64,000 nt of DNA from Sclerodactyla briareus (taxonomy: Eukaryota; Echinodermata; Holothuroidea; Dendrochirotida; Sclerodactylidae): positions 173,447 through 237,446 of the forward strand of contig JAODTK010005913.1 of NCBI GenBank assembly GCA_026419785.1, in the 5' to 3' direction. The notes under the pieces are model-generated. The model was not told the DNA's origin, ran no database searches, and saw only the letters and a program-made list of their open reading frames with translations. The position numbers and the translations under genes are program-made. Shown here in pieces: positions 1-11,509 of this stretch; position 1 is the first letter of the stretch, and every line of letters starts with the position of its first letter.

Positions 1-2099
1 TGAACTCCCATTACCGCGGAAGATTGGTTGTCACTTATTGACGTGTTAACTGCTGCCGGATTACAAAGCGATGAGTATTGCTTTTTCTTTGATTACTGCT
101 GTGGACGACCACACAAACAAGTTTCCTGATTTGTGATCATGCTGCTCAAAGGGGAAGGCCAATACGTAGGATAAGACGTCAACCCACCAATAATTAGATA
201 ATAAATATTAAAAAAAAACCTACACAACAAAGGGACAATCTGCCTATGTGTACTAAAACACCCTTTCATCGGTAACAAAGCTCTTCCTGAAAAAAAAAAA
301 AAAATATGGTCCATAAAAACTACAAATGAAATTGGGCTGGTTAATTTATTGATTGGGTTAAAGACGCTCAGAAAGAAATGGCGTTGGGGACGATTCCGAG
401 CAGCTGTTTATGTATATTCATGAATGGTTCGAGACTACAAATTCACCCGAGATCTCCACACAAACGATTGCTTGTGTGGAAAGCTAACTTCACATTATAT
501 GAATCTGTGTCTGAATGTTGGTGATCATTATTCATAGCTCTCGGAAAAGTCACGTAAAAATGTATGTAACCGATTCGGACGGAACAGGATCCAGGAGTAC
601 CAGGCCTTTACCTCGGAATTGTTATGACATGACTAGTTCTAAGTGAGATATCCTAATATTGGAACAGCTCCATTAGATCGTTCATGGGGAGGGTCAGCTA
701 ATAAATAGTTGCCACCAGGGACAGTCCTAGCTAGACAAGTTTCAGGAACAGAAATGGAGACGAATTAGAAGGTGATGGGAACAATATAAGGTGTTCTCTT
801 TCGACAATCTAACAAGGCTGTTCACATTTGATACGTTCCGTTCCCTGTCAAACCATACATTCGACACTTGTACGTAATTCATAAATACCTTATTGGTTCC
901 CTGCATTGCTGATGGTAAAAAGTTCAGTCGAGACCATGTTCGAATAGCCAATATTCGAACCCTCTCTATTTTGCATAGCGAAAATTGGGAGAATTTATGA
1001 TTATCTAGAATCTGATTGTTTAGCTGGTGGGCAGCCTATAGTTACCAGTGCAAGACAGGACACAAAAGTGAACTTGAAAAACATATTAGGCTTTGTTTTG
1101 GATAGTCCTATGGTGATACATTGTGTATTCACAGTTCATCCCATTCCTATGATACATCACAGTCTACATAGCGCGGCGGCACCCACTAAAAATACGGTAA
1201 ACAAAATGATAGCGCTATAACTCGCTGTGTATGGCTACCCAGGCCACCGCCATATCCATATACAGTACACGGCTCGGGGTTTTAAGGCCCTCCACCGGAT
1301 GCGTCATCATTGAGTCTTAATGCAACAAACGACCTCGGCACCCTCGTATTTATCCCCTAAATCAAGGGAGCAGTCGCACGGACGCGTTCCGTTCCGTCAC
1401 GGTTCATACGTCAGTAAAGTTGACGTAGGCGTACGCAACCGTCCGCAATGGCCTAAACGTCCAGGTACGTTCAGAAGCAAATTGACATACGGATCGATCC
1501 GTCATGTTCGGAGTCCCGCCAGGTTTAAATGCTATTTTCTGAAGAAGAAAAAAGGGAGCACAAGACAAAGCCCATAGGCTATACTGGGGAAAAAGGGAGT
1601 ACACTGTTCAATCACATTGGCTCTTTACTGAAGTAGTCTGATTGTTTGTTCGAAATCAGTGTCACTTGACCCGTAGTAACGAGTTGAAGTGTTACATGAA
1701 TCCGGCCCGATACCGAGGGGTGGGGGTATTGTAGGCTGGTGGAAGGAGGGGTGGGAGCATATTCAGAATATTCATTAAATATCAGAATATTCTCACATAG
1801 CAGACATAGGCGTAGATCGCGGGAGGATGCGGGATACACCCCCGGATATTTGATATTGAGGGTGGCTATGTCACAGTCACCCCGATGATCCACGATGCGT
1901 CTCCCAATATGACTAGACATGTGTAGACGGGTGAACTGCTCGGTGTATCTGCTCGCTTTTGAGCAATCATTGGTGAAAAGTATTGAACCCCATAGGACCT
2001 CCATTGTGGTCAGAAACTCAAGATAGCCTTCATCCATAAGTTTTACGTAATCTATGGAGTTACAAAAAGAGTCACAGAAAATATGCAAATTTTGACCCA
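1..2099. other. No gene recognised
   Basis: I see no coding region here. The open frames are short and resemble nothing I know. Mixed-composition unique sequence with a short A run near 290-303. A 162-codon frame on the minus strand (1612-2100) has no recognisable motif, and a frame of this length is expected by chance in 64 kb. Confidence 0.5.
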
Positions 2100-2460
2100 T
2101 GATGATTTTGAAATGACCTTTAACTTTGTCAGGAACAAATGTACCAAGTTTCGTTGAAATCTGGCCAAATTCGGAAAATCACCTAACATTATGCGAATTT
2201 GGACTCGATGCCTTGAAATGACCTAAACATTTTTCGGGATCACCTATAGTCTCTACCCCCAAGTTTCGTTCAATCCGTATAACTTGAATATTTGCGTAAT
2301 TAATATGCACATAGCGGCCCAAGCTTTTGCAAATTTGACTCGAACTATCCGAGGATTTTGTACTAGGCGATACATTTGTCGCGGGGGATTTATAATTGAA
2401 TGTGAATGAGGGTAGCAACGAAGGTCGGCCTACAAACACGGTCAAACACGAAGGCCTAAC
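2100..2460 (-). repeat. Dispersed 'gaaacttggt' family, copy 1 (minus)
   Basis: Read on the minus strand, this stretch carries the phrase 'gaacgaaacttgg' and alternating 'gcgaattt' and 'ggtcatttcaa' segments. The same vocabulary recurs on the plus strand at 20480-21010, 56040-56920 and 60180-60640. It has no coding potential. I infer a high-copy non-autonomous repeat whose class is unknown. Boundaries are approximate. Confidence 0.55.
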
Positions 2461-3130
2461 ACATATTTCGAATAGATGCTTGAATTTTAGGTGAGGACGG
2501 CCAATGCAGAGGCAAAAAACCGCGATGCGCGCGCTGTTTACTTATTTCGGCAAATTGCTTTTCTACATACGTGTCTTACAAGTGGGGTGAATGGAGAGGC
2601 CCAAGAGAACTTTGTTTGGAACACGATTCATGTTGCCCCACCAATGCTGGAATCCAACTGACATGCACTACCAATGGCTGGAGTTTAGTCTATATCTAAT
2701 CCTCACTGTTCATAACAGAACGTTTCGCCAGACTGACATGCTGTTTCTTGAGAAAGCTATAGCACGAGAAATAGAACAACAGGGAAGGGATCGTACACCT
2801 CAGTATGGAGGTACACGTGATTGACGTTTGGCACACATATAGTCGCGGAAGGGGGCAAAGTATTTCTGAGTCATGTGAAATTGGGGGGGGGAGCGGGTAT
2901 GTTATGTGGAAACAATAATTCTTGAACGCATTCGCCGCCAAACATATGGCTAGCCCACGCGGCTTAGATGGCACTCACCACATATGTCCCTCCCATAATT
3001 TAACACAAATCTCCGCCCCTGATATGGACGATGTGTCACAGTTTTAGAAAATCAGTGCGTGTGGTGTAGGCCTACTATGCTTAGAATACGACAAGTGTGG
3101 ACTGTAGGTCCTAAGTAATTATCGAAAGGC

Positions 3131-5918
3131 TGATGGACAAATGTAACTTGCGTAAGAAGGGTTTTGCATGGAAATTGGCAGATGGAATGAATGAAAGAGA
3201 CTGGATCATTCGACTACTCATGGATAGTATCGACAATTCTTAGATTGATATTTTTCTATTAAATCCGAAATTGCAGACATGGAGAGACATATTTCAAGGA
3301 TGGTAAATGAGCTCAAAACACTCGGCAGGTCTTTTCCGGCTATCTGAAGGGTAAAAAAACCTAAAATTCCTTGTACGGTCCGCGCAAACACCCATGGTCG
3401 CGCTCCCGCGTAGATAGTATTCGTACCAATCATCCCCCAAAGCCAGAAAGTAATCTACGCCACTGGGCAGGGGTATCTGGGTTTCAAGGGATGATGGCCA
3501 CACTTCAACAAGAACGTATCCAGTGTAGACAGGCCTTTACTCTTTGAAGTGGTGGGGGGAAGACGTGCATGACTTGGGTTGACTGAGTCACATTTTCCAT
3601 GACTCGGAGCGACACGGAGTCATTGCACTAACGGAATCGACGTGGACTCGAGTCACTAACCTGATGACTCGACTTGGACTCGAGGCTCACTGCCTGTATG
3701 AATCGACTTGACTCGAATTCTATGTTGACCCGAGCACAATGCCATGCCTGCGCAGAAATCGTCACCCGCAGTGAAAAAAAAACTTGCTTGGAGCCCACTG
3801 CGACACCAGTACGTTTTTAATTTCTTCGCGAAAGAGCTCGATCTCCGAACTACCCCCGTCACACGGAGAGTACGTCAATGAGTTGCGGCTGCGTCAAGGA
3901 AAATGACAGGACGTAGCGGGAACTCCACGAGCGTAGGCGCTGACGCAGTGAGAGCGTGACGTGGTCTTCAAGGTCTCCGGAGACCGCGTTCCCGCTACGA
4001 AATTTTGACATGTTCAAATTTACGTAGCGATGACGCGTACAGGGAGGACGCAGTGTTGGATGCGGTGTTGCCAGTAGTATGACGTACTAACAACTCCATG
4101 AAGTGCACAGGCGCCGCGGGCACTCTGCAGACCGTAGCGCAGACCGCAGTGGGTACTCCGTGAGTAGCGGACAACTCGATGCAATTGCCACGGAAATCCG
4201 CCTATCTTGTTTACGCCTACGTATGATCACTGACATTCAGACCTGGATGTGTTGCAGATGTAATAATTCAATTCTCCGTCAATGACTGTATTCTGAATAG
4301 CCAGATCTGGATGAGCAATTAAACCTGCTGGTATTGAAGAGGAGAAAGAGTGGAGGCTACAAGGAGCTGCGGAGTGCGTCCTTGCTATACGGAAAAGAAA
4401 GGCTTCTGTATGGACATTATGACGTCTGTGTGGTAGTACTTAGAATAGGGATCAACAGTCATTTCAATTCTCAGAATGCCTCCTGAAATGGTGACGATTT
4501 ACCCGAGTGGTCTAGAATTCCAAACAAGACATCCACTTACAGGAAGGCTTGGAGCGGGATTGAAACTCGCGGTAACCATACGCACTTTAGCCTCTGGTGA
4601 CGAAGTACCACTCTACAGTATGACTTTCAGAGTTGCACGAAGTCTAGCGCCCTCTTGTACCCGAAGCGTGCAAAGCATATAGATGTCGTGGAAGATGGGT
4701 ATGTGTCATGGACCCAGATGAGGTAGTCCAGCTGTCAATGAATTTCTGTTGTAAGATTCAGTGGCGTAACTTAGAGGAGCACTTGGGGGACGGAACCCTC
4801 TCCATGACCTAAATGAAACCAATCATGTAAGCCACAAAAACCACCATTTTGTGGTTCAGTGAAAGCTTTGCAGCTGCTATGAAATAAGATACTCCCAGAA
4901 TGTGTCAAATTGACTTCCCCTGGCTCCCGACCTCAACCCCCCCCCCCCAAGAAAAATCTCTGACCACCCTACTGTAGGACTTTATGAACTGAATTAAAAC
5001 TAATGAGAGGCCTATTAAAGTGACATGTGAACTGAAAACTTTGAACGAGTTGCCTCCGCTTTGTCATTCCAGAGCAGGGTCCTTTTTTCAGGGGGGGAGT
5101 GTTTCTTTGTAGATGGCGAGTTGTGACGGTCAGATATGACTGGGTTAGCCCTATCCACGCCATTTCTTCCTATTGTTGGGGCTCACGTCTGGTCTTGAAT
5201 ACGTAGCGGAATGACTAGAAACCCCCAGATACTCTACTGGCCTCAGAGCCCACCATTGCTGACGGCCTCCCCAATCCCCATAGTCCTCACGGTCACGGCC
5301 CGCCTCCATCACGATCTTCCCGTGAGTAGTGGGACCAGGTGGAGGAGAAAATGTTGGGTCAACGGTCTCATCTTGCCATCAGTTCCTGCAAAGGCTTGGG
5401 CCGGGGCACTGCCTGGGCACGTTCTTCTTTTTCTAGAAGTCTACGAGGTCGTAGTGCTGACGCATAGGAGCGTGAGGACCGCGATTTACCCAGACGTAGC
5501 GAGAACGTAGCGAGGAGTAGTAGGGTGGTCTCCAATTGACGAAAGAAGCACTCTGACCAGCGCATAGCGCGAGCTCCTTGGACGTAGCACAAACTCTATG
5601 GAGCAAGAGGAACGTAGCACGGACGCCGCCCCGCCGGGCGAAATGCTCTTGGTAAATGCGAGCTATTTCTCTACAAATTTCGCGAAGACCATGGCGTTCG
5701 CGCGAACGTCCTATCATTTTATCCAGAACGCCAAGGACGAAGCGAGGTCTCCGCCCGTGTGACGGGGGCTTAATACATGCGCACAGCGCACTGCCTGAGC
5801 CGCTGACGGGGTAGTAAACATTTCGTTTCTACGGATTCCACCTAGCACTGTACTATGCTAGCGCTAGTAATCGCATATTATCACGTACGGTACGTTAAGT
5901 AGTATTACATCGCAGGGC
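3131..5918. repeat. Tandem segmental duplication, copy 1 (2.79 kb)
   Basis: This unit begins at 'atggacaaatgtaacttgcg' and is followed directly by a second copy that begins with the same words at about 5921. The offset between copies is 2795 bases across the right half. Positions 4506-5918 match 7301-8713 with no difference that I can see, while 3131-4505 against 5921-7300 shows many one- to several-base indels and substitutions. Within the unit are a 'gactcgagtca' minisatellite (about 3580-3730), scattered 'acgtagcg' and 'gacgcagtgagagcgtgacg' words, and a run of 12 C. I recognise no gene; the open frames found here simply recur in the second copy. Confidence 0.95.
3580..3730. repeat. 'gactcgagtca' minisatellite, copy 1
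   Basis: A tandem array with a unit of about 30 bases built from 'tgactcgacttggactcga' followed by 'gtcactaacctg'. The inner word ctcgag is self-complementary, so single strands could fold. A better-preserved array lies in the second duplication copy at 6335-6510, and related words recur at 16020-16070 and 57240-57350. Confidence 0.75.
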
Positions 5919-8713
5919 GATGGACAATGTAACTTGCGTTAAGAAAGGGTTGCATGGAATTGTCGAGATTGAATGAATTAAAAGACTGTATCATCTCGAC
6001 TACGCATCGATATGTATCGCCATTCTTAGATGATATTTTCTCATTTACCTCAGAAATTTCAGACAGAGAACATAATTTCAGGCTGGTTTAAATTGAGCTC
6101 AAACACTCGGCAATGTCTTTTCGGCTATCTGAATGATCAGAAAAACCTAAAATTCCCTTGTACGGTCGGCAAACAATGGTCGCGCTCCGCTTATATAGTC
6201 GTCGACCAATCATCCCCCAAAGCCAGAAAGTAATCTACGCCACTGGGCAGGGGTATCTGGGTCAGATGAGGCACACTTCACCAGAACGTATCCAGTGTAG
6301 ACAGCCTTTACTCCTTGTGAAGGTTGGGGGAAGACTGACCTGACCCGTGTCTGACTCGAGTCACATTTTTCCATTACTCGGATTCGACACGAGTCATTGC
6401 ACTAACTGACTCGACGTGGGACTCGAGTCACTAACCTGTATGACTCGACTTGGACTCGAGTCACTGGCCTGATGACTCGACTGACTCGAATTCCTATTGT
6501 TTGACTCAAGTCACATTCCAGGCCTTGCCGCAGAAATCGTCCCGAAGTGAAAAAACTTGCTTGCGCCCCTGCTACACCAGTTTAATTTCTTCGACTGAAA
6601 GCGCTCCGATCTCCGAACTACCCCCGTCATACCGGAGCTACGTCAATGGAGTTGCTGCTGCGTCAGAAAATGCCGGACGCAACGGGAACTCCACGAGCAT
6701 AGCGCTGACGCAGTGAGAGCGTGACGTGGTCTCCAAGGTCTCCGAGGACCGCGTCCCCGCTACGTTACATTTTTGACATGTTCAAATTTACGTAGCGCTG
6801 ACGCCCGTCCAAGAGGCAGCATTGTTGATGCGGTGTTGTCCGTGTACTGACGTACTCACAACTCCATTGACGTAAGGCACAGGCGCACGGGCACTCGGCA
6901 GACGTAGCGCAGACGCAGTGGTGTCTCCGTTTGACGTTGCGACAACTCCGATGCAATGCCACGGAAATCCGCCTATCTTGTTTACGCCATACGTGATCAC
7001 GGACATTCAGACCTGGATGTGTTCAGATGTAATATGCACTTCTCCGTCAAATGACTGTTAGTCTGAAAGCCAGATTTGGATGAGCATTAAACCTGCTGGA
7101 TGCATGAGGAGAAAAGAGTAGGAGCTACAGGAGCTGCTGGGTGCGTCCACAACTGGGGTGGGGGGGGTGTTGTCTATACGCGAAAGAAAGGCTTCTGTAT
7201 TGACAATTATGACCGTCTGCTGGTAGTACTTAGAATCGAGGTCAACAGTCATTTTTTCAATTCCCTCAGAATGCCTCCTGAATTTTTGACGATTTACTCG
7301 AGTGGTCTAGAATTCCAAACAAGACATCCACTTACAGGAAGGCTTGGAGCGGGATTGAAACTCGCGGTAACCATACGCACTTTAGCCTCTGGTGACGAAG
7401 TACCACTCTACAGTATGACTTTCAGAGTTGCACGAAGTCTAGCGCCCTCTTGTACCCGAAGCGTGCAAAGCATATAGATGTCGTGGAAGATGGGTATGTG
7501 TCATGGACCCAGATGAGGTAGTCCAGCTGTCAATGAATTTCTGTTGTAAGATTCAGTGGCGTAACTTAGAGGAGCACTTGGGGGACGGAACCCTCTCCAT
7601 GACCTAAATGAAACCAATCATGTAAGCCACAAAAACCACCATTTTGTGGTTCAGTGAAAGCTTTGCAGCTGCTATGAAATAAGATACTCCCAGAATGTGT
7701 CAAATTGACTTCCCCTGGCTCCCGACCTCAACCCCCCCCCCCCAAGAAAAATCTCTGACCACCCTACTGTAGGACTTTATGAACTGAATTAAAACTAATG
7801 AGAGGCCTATTAAAGTGACATGTGAACTGAAAACTTTGAACGAGTTGCCTCCGCTTTGTCATTCCAGAGCAGGGTCCTTTTTTCAGGGGGGGAGTGTTTC
7901 TTTGTAGATGGCGAGTTGTGACGGTCAGATATGACTGGGTTAGCCCTATCCACGCCATTTCTTCCTATTGTTGGGGCTCACGTCTGGTCTTGAATACGTA
8001 GCGGAATGACTAGAAACCCCCAGATACTCTACTGGCCTCAGAGCCCACCATTGCTGACGGCCTCCCCAATCCCCATAGTCCTCACGGTCACGGCCCGCCT
8101 CCATCACGATCTTCCCGTGAGTAGTGGGACCAGGTGGAGGAGAAAATGTTGGGTCAACGGTCTCATCTTGCCATCAGTTCCTGCAAAGGCTTGGGCCGGG
8201 GCACTGCCTGGGCACGTTCTTCTTTTTCTAGAAGTCTACGAGGTCGTAGTGCTGACGCATAGGAGCGTGAGGACCGCGATTTACCCAGACGTAGCGAGAA
8301 CGTAGCGAGGAGTAGTAGGGTGGTCTCCAATTGACGAAAGAAGCACTCTGACCAGCGCATAGCGCGAGCTCCTTGGACGTAGCACAAACTCTATGGAGCA
8401 AGAGGAACGTAGCACGGACGCCGCCCCGCCGGGCGAAATGCTCTTGGTAAATGCGAGCTATTTCTCTACAAATTTCGCGAAGACCATGGCGTTCGCGCGA
8501 ACGTCCTATCATTTTATCCAGAACGCCAAGGACGAAGCGAGGTCTCCGCCCGTGTGACGGGGGCTTAATACATGCGCACAGCGCACTGCCTGAGCCGCTG
8601 ACGGGGTAGTAAACATTTCGTTTCTACGGATTCCACCTAGCACTGTACTATGCTAGCGCTAGTAATCGCATATTATCACGTACGGTACGTTAAGTAGTAT
8701 TACATCGCAGGGC
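5919..8713. repeat. Tandem segmental duplication, copy 2 (2.79 kb)
   Basis: Second copy of the unit described for 3131-5918. The right boundary is sharp: after 'acatcgcaggg' copy 1 runs into the start of copy 2, whereas copy 2 runs into 'cggccattttgccgg', the start of a different repeat. The left half disagrees with copy 1 by frequent small indels, apart from islands such as the 58-base stretch at 6209-6266 that matches perfectly. I infer either gene-conversion-like homogenisation of the right half, or an assembly in which that half was polished from pooled reads. Confidence 0.95.
6335..6510. repeat. 'gactcgagtca' minisatellite, copy 2
   Basis: Four or more units of 'tgactcgacttggactcgag' followed by 'tcactaacctg', one of them reading 'tcactggcctg'. 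It is clearer than the equivalent array in duplication copy 1, because the units here have fewer single-base differences. Confidence 0.8.
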
Positions 8714-9760
8714 GGCCATTTTGCCGGTGTTTCCGGTCAAATTCTTTAAAGGAGAATTGCAAGTTTGAACTCGGAAGTAAATCATATCGTTAAATGAGAA
8801 GACCTAGGCATGACATCTTCCCCAATTTATTTAAAAATTATGCATACTTTCGAGTATGTCACTTGACACATGAAACGACAGGACGCTGCCATTTTGATAA
8901 GGATTGTGATTATCACCTAACCACTTGACCTCCAGAGGCTTTTGTTATTCATTAAATGTGATAAATAATTCTAAGTATGTGCATAGATCATAGTCTTCAA
9001 TTTCCGTTGCATTATTCCCTCTCAGGTGAGTCAAATAAAAAGGTACATTGGTATCATAGTCAGGTGAATTAAGGTGGAGAGAAAAAACAAAGAAAGACAT
9101 TTAACTGCCAGCGGGGAGGGTTGTGTGACATCATAATTAGGAATTGTCCAAGTCTCCTGCCATTCACCTGGATGAAAATGGAGGCAAAATGGCAGCGCCC
9201 GTCTCTTTGTTTTAAACGCATACAACTTGGGAAGGGAACAGTATTTTTGAATGGAATTTTTGTGTGACGCCTGGCTGTGAAGAACATAAAATCGACCCCA
9301 CCTGGATGATGAAGATGAAGCATCATACTGGTAGGGGGGTTCCCATGATGAGTACATGATCCATTGTTTTGGGGGTCAGCCAAAGGTCATCTGAGGTCAG
9401 TATAGGTCAAAGTCTAGGAATCTTGTGAAGAGGATAAGTATAGAATGCTGGTCAGTAAAGCTGAATTTGGTATGTAGCTTGCCTATGGGGAGTACAAGAC
9501 AGATCGGAAGAGAGACGAAAAGGGGGGGGGGACATTTTGGGGAAAAAAATAGGAAAGTTGTTTTAAAAATCGATATTTTGGGCAATTTTACCCCAATTTG
9601 GAGCATAACTTGCTCCCACCTGGATGATGAGATTCACGAAAGTTGATCAGGTTGAAAAATTGGTACAGCTTTTTATGTACAATAACCCTATTAATGTTGG
9701 TATGGGATTTGGGGGAGGGATTATGAAACTGTTAAATGGTCTCGATTCTCATGACACTGT
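8714..9760. repeat. Dispersed repeat with 'ccacctggatgatga' words
   Basis: No gene. The segment opens with 'ggcggccattttg', a word shared with hairpin repeats at 28446 and 33472. It contains 'ccacctggatgatga' twice (about 9299 and 9617). The part at 9290-9420 is matched in order, with gaps, by 10735-10855. I infer a mosaic of old interspersed repeats. It also contains three spaced AGGTCA motifs, listed separately. Confidence 0.5.
9384..9409 (+). promoter_or_regulatory. Three AGGTCA half-sites with 4-base spacing
   Basis: AGGTCA occurs at 9384-9389, 9394-9399 and 9404-9409, separated each time by four bases. That is the DR4 geometry known for thyroid-hormone-receptor and LXR-type nuclear receptor dimers in animals. 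The motif sits inside a repeat and a diverged relative lies at about 10808-10850, so it may be a chance property of the family. No adjacent gene is visible, and function is speculative. Confidence 0.3.
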
Positions 9761-9764
9761 ACCA

Positions 9765-10730
9765 ATTTAGACTTGGTAACGTAATAGTTGAGGTGAGGCA
9801 GGGTTGCACTCTGGCTCCTACACTTTTCAACACTTGTATGGACTGGATTATGGAGAGGTGTACGTGACACAAACGGCGGGGTTTCATTCGGTGATGTCCA
9901 GGTGTGTGACCTGGACTTCGCTGATGATATGCATTACTCGCTGAGTTTGTGATTCTCTTGTGGTTGCTCTCAAGCACTTGAGACCGGGTGAAGTCCTATC
10001 CGCTTGGGGGCCTACAGTGTCCTTGAGCCAAGACTAAGATTCCCACTTTATTGGGCGATCTTGGATGTCTCCTGTCGAGTCGGTCCGATCTTGGGTTTGA
10101 GGGTCGAGGTCACTGAGTCTTTTCTTTACCTTGCAGTGTCATCAAATGTCCCTGGGTCTTGCGAGCCTGAAGTTATTACCCGCCATTGGCTGGCTTTGGG
10201 AGTATGAGGTCACTGGATAGGGGCGTCTGGCGATCACGCTATCGTGGCAGAAGAACCAAGCTACTTGTTTTTTCTTTGGCCGTGTGTCTTCCATTCTTGC
10301 TTTTTCCAGCGAGGCTTGGACGCTCACTGCCTGGCTGAGGCGTAGGCTGGATTTTTCTTGACTACCACCCTCGCTTCGTCGCAGCCTTTTGGTCACCGCT
10401 GGCAGACCGTGTGTCTAATGCCAGGGTGCTCGAGGAGGCGGGGATGGTGAGGGTCAGCTTCTGCTTTCGTGATCGACAACTGAGCATCTTCGAGCATATG
10501 GCGCGCCGTCCGGCAGACGACCTGTCCACCCGAATTCTGTCTGTACGGGATCCGGTGGGTTGGGCCCGTCTGCCAGAACGCCCTCGGACCTTGGTTTAGC
10601 CGCACTTTTTCGTGGGTACCTCATGGAGTTAGGTGGGATGGGTCAGGCCCAGGCTGGTCGCTTGCCCTGAGGAGGCCCGGTGACTGGAAGCGGCAGTGAA
10701 CGCGGCAAATGCCTTCCAGGGCTGTGGCTA
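9765..10730 (+). mobile_element. Decayed non-LTR retrotransposon, RT and C-terminal domain
   Basis: In pieces across frames this translates to a LINE reverse transcriptase. 'VRQGCTLAPTLFNTCMDW' is readable from about 9793, the catalytic FADD block lies at 9917-9928, a 'VTESFLYL' segment at about 10110, a degraded 'LRRRLD' region around 10335, and a 'HMARRPADD' segment at about 10490. The order follows RT motifs A and B, YADD-type catalytic loop, thumb, and the C-terminal region common in LINEs that databases label as craniofacial-development-protein-like. The 5' part (endonuclease, first RT motifs) is missing, and several frameshifts and stops make it inactive. Clade not determined. Confidence 0.85.
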
Positions 10731-10734
10731 CCAT

Positions 10735-10870
10735 GATAGTGATGAACCGAATAACTCATGCTTGGTATGTGGGTTCATCTTAAAGAGTACATGGTCCCTT
10801 TTGTATTGGGTCAGGTTAGCGGTCATCTGGCTCCAGGAGAGGTCAAAGTCTGATGCTATGCTATTCCTTT
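10735..10870 (+). repeat. Partial copy of the 9290-9420 repeat
   Basis: Words shared in order with 9290-9420 include 'gagtacatg', 'gggtcag', 'ggtcatctg' and 'aggtcaaagtc'. The decayed LINE at 9765-10730 lies between the two copies, so it may have inserted into an older repeat, or both may be fragments of one family. Confidence 0.45.
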
Positions 10871-11500
10871 CTGGAAAGTATCTATAAGTAATCCCACAAA
10901 GATATCAGTCCCTATAAATCCACCATTTTGAGTTGGTCAAGGTTTATCTAGGTAACAAACTTTAAGTGCAAGGTCAGAAAGGCAGTCAAGGAATCACTAA
11001 GCCTCTTGGCTTTCTGGTTAAGTTACCTCTGCCAAATGGCTGGGTGAGCCTTATCGTGTCGTGCATGTCTACCTATATATTATTTAGTCTGTTTATAATT
11101 GATTCAAATTGCTACTCCTCCTACAGTGTGTAGTCGCTCCTGCTGACACGCGACACAATGATCACTGAGTGGAGGGGAATCTGGGTCGTTCATAAAGTTG
11201 CCCGAGGTCACCGGTTCTCTAGGGTCCAATCCAGCCGTTTGGCAAAACTGCAAAATGCTCCGCCTACAGTTTTTCAATCGTATGTTCATGAAATTGGTCA
11301 GTACTATCGGTGCCAATTGTACAGACTGGGTGTTCAGGAATTGAGATCGTTTTTGCCACAAGGTCAAACAAAACGCTTCTTCTCCCAGAGATTGAATTAA
11401 ATGCCCCATGATAGTTTGGGTCTATATTATTTTTTATTTATGAAAGTTACAGAGTATTTACATACAGACACAATTGCATGCACTAATTTACATCATTACA
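10871..11500. other. No gene recognised
   Basis: No supported coding region. 11262-11310 carries a 'caatcgtatgttcatgaaa' phrase that partly recurs at about 16090 and reads like part of a dispersed repeat. Confidence 0.4.
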
Positions 11501-11509
11501 ACTGGGGCG

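Noticed and set aside
1612-2100. 162-codon open frame on the minus strand
   Set aside because: Length is within what chance gives in 64 kb of six-frame sequence; no motif, no codon pattern, and its 3' end in coordinates runs into a dispersed repeat.
5211-5717. Overlapping 99-, 74- and 94-codon frames, repeated at 8006-8512
   Set aside because: The recurrence comes from the 2.79 kb duplication and is not evidence of selection. Frames on both strands overlap in GC-rich text, and none resembles a protein family.
9499-9520. 'agatcggaagag', resembling a sequencing adapter (and 'tcttccgatct' at 61594)
   Set aside because: Only 11-12 bases match and the following base departs from the adapter; no chimeric break in the sequence is visible there.
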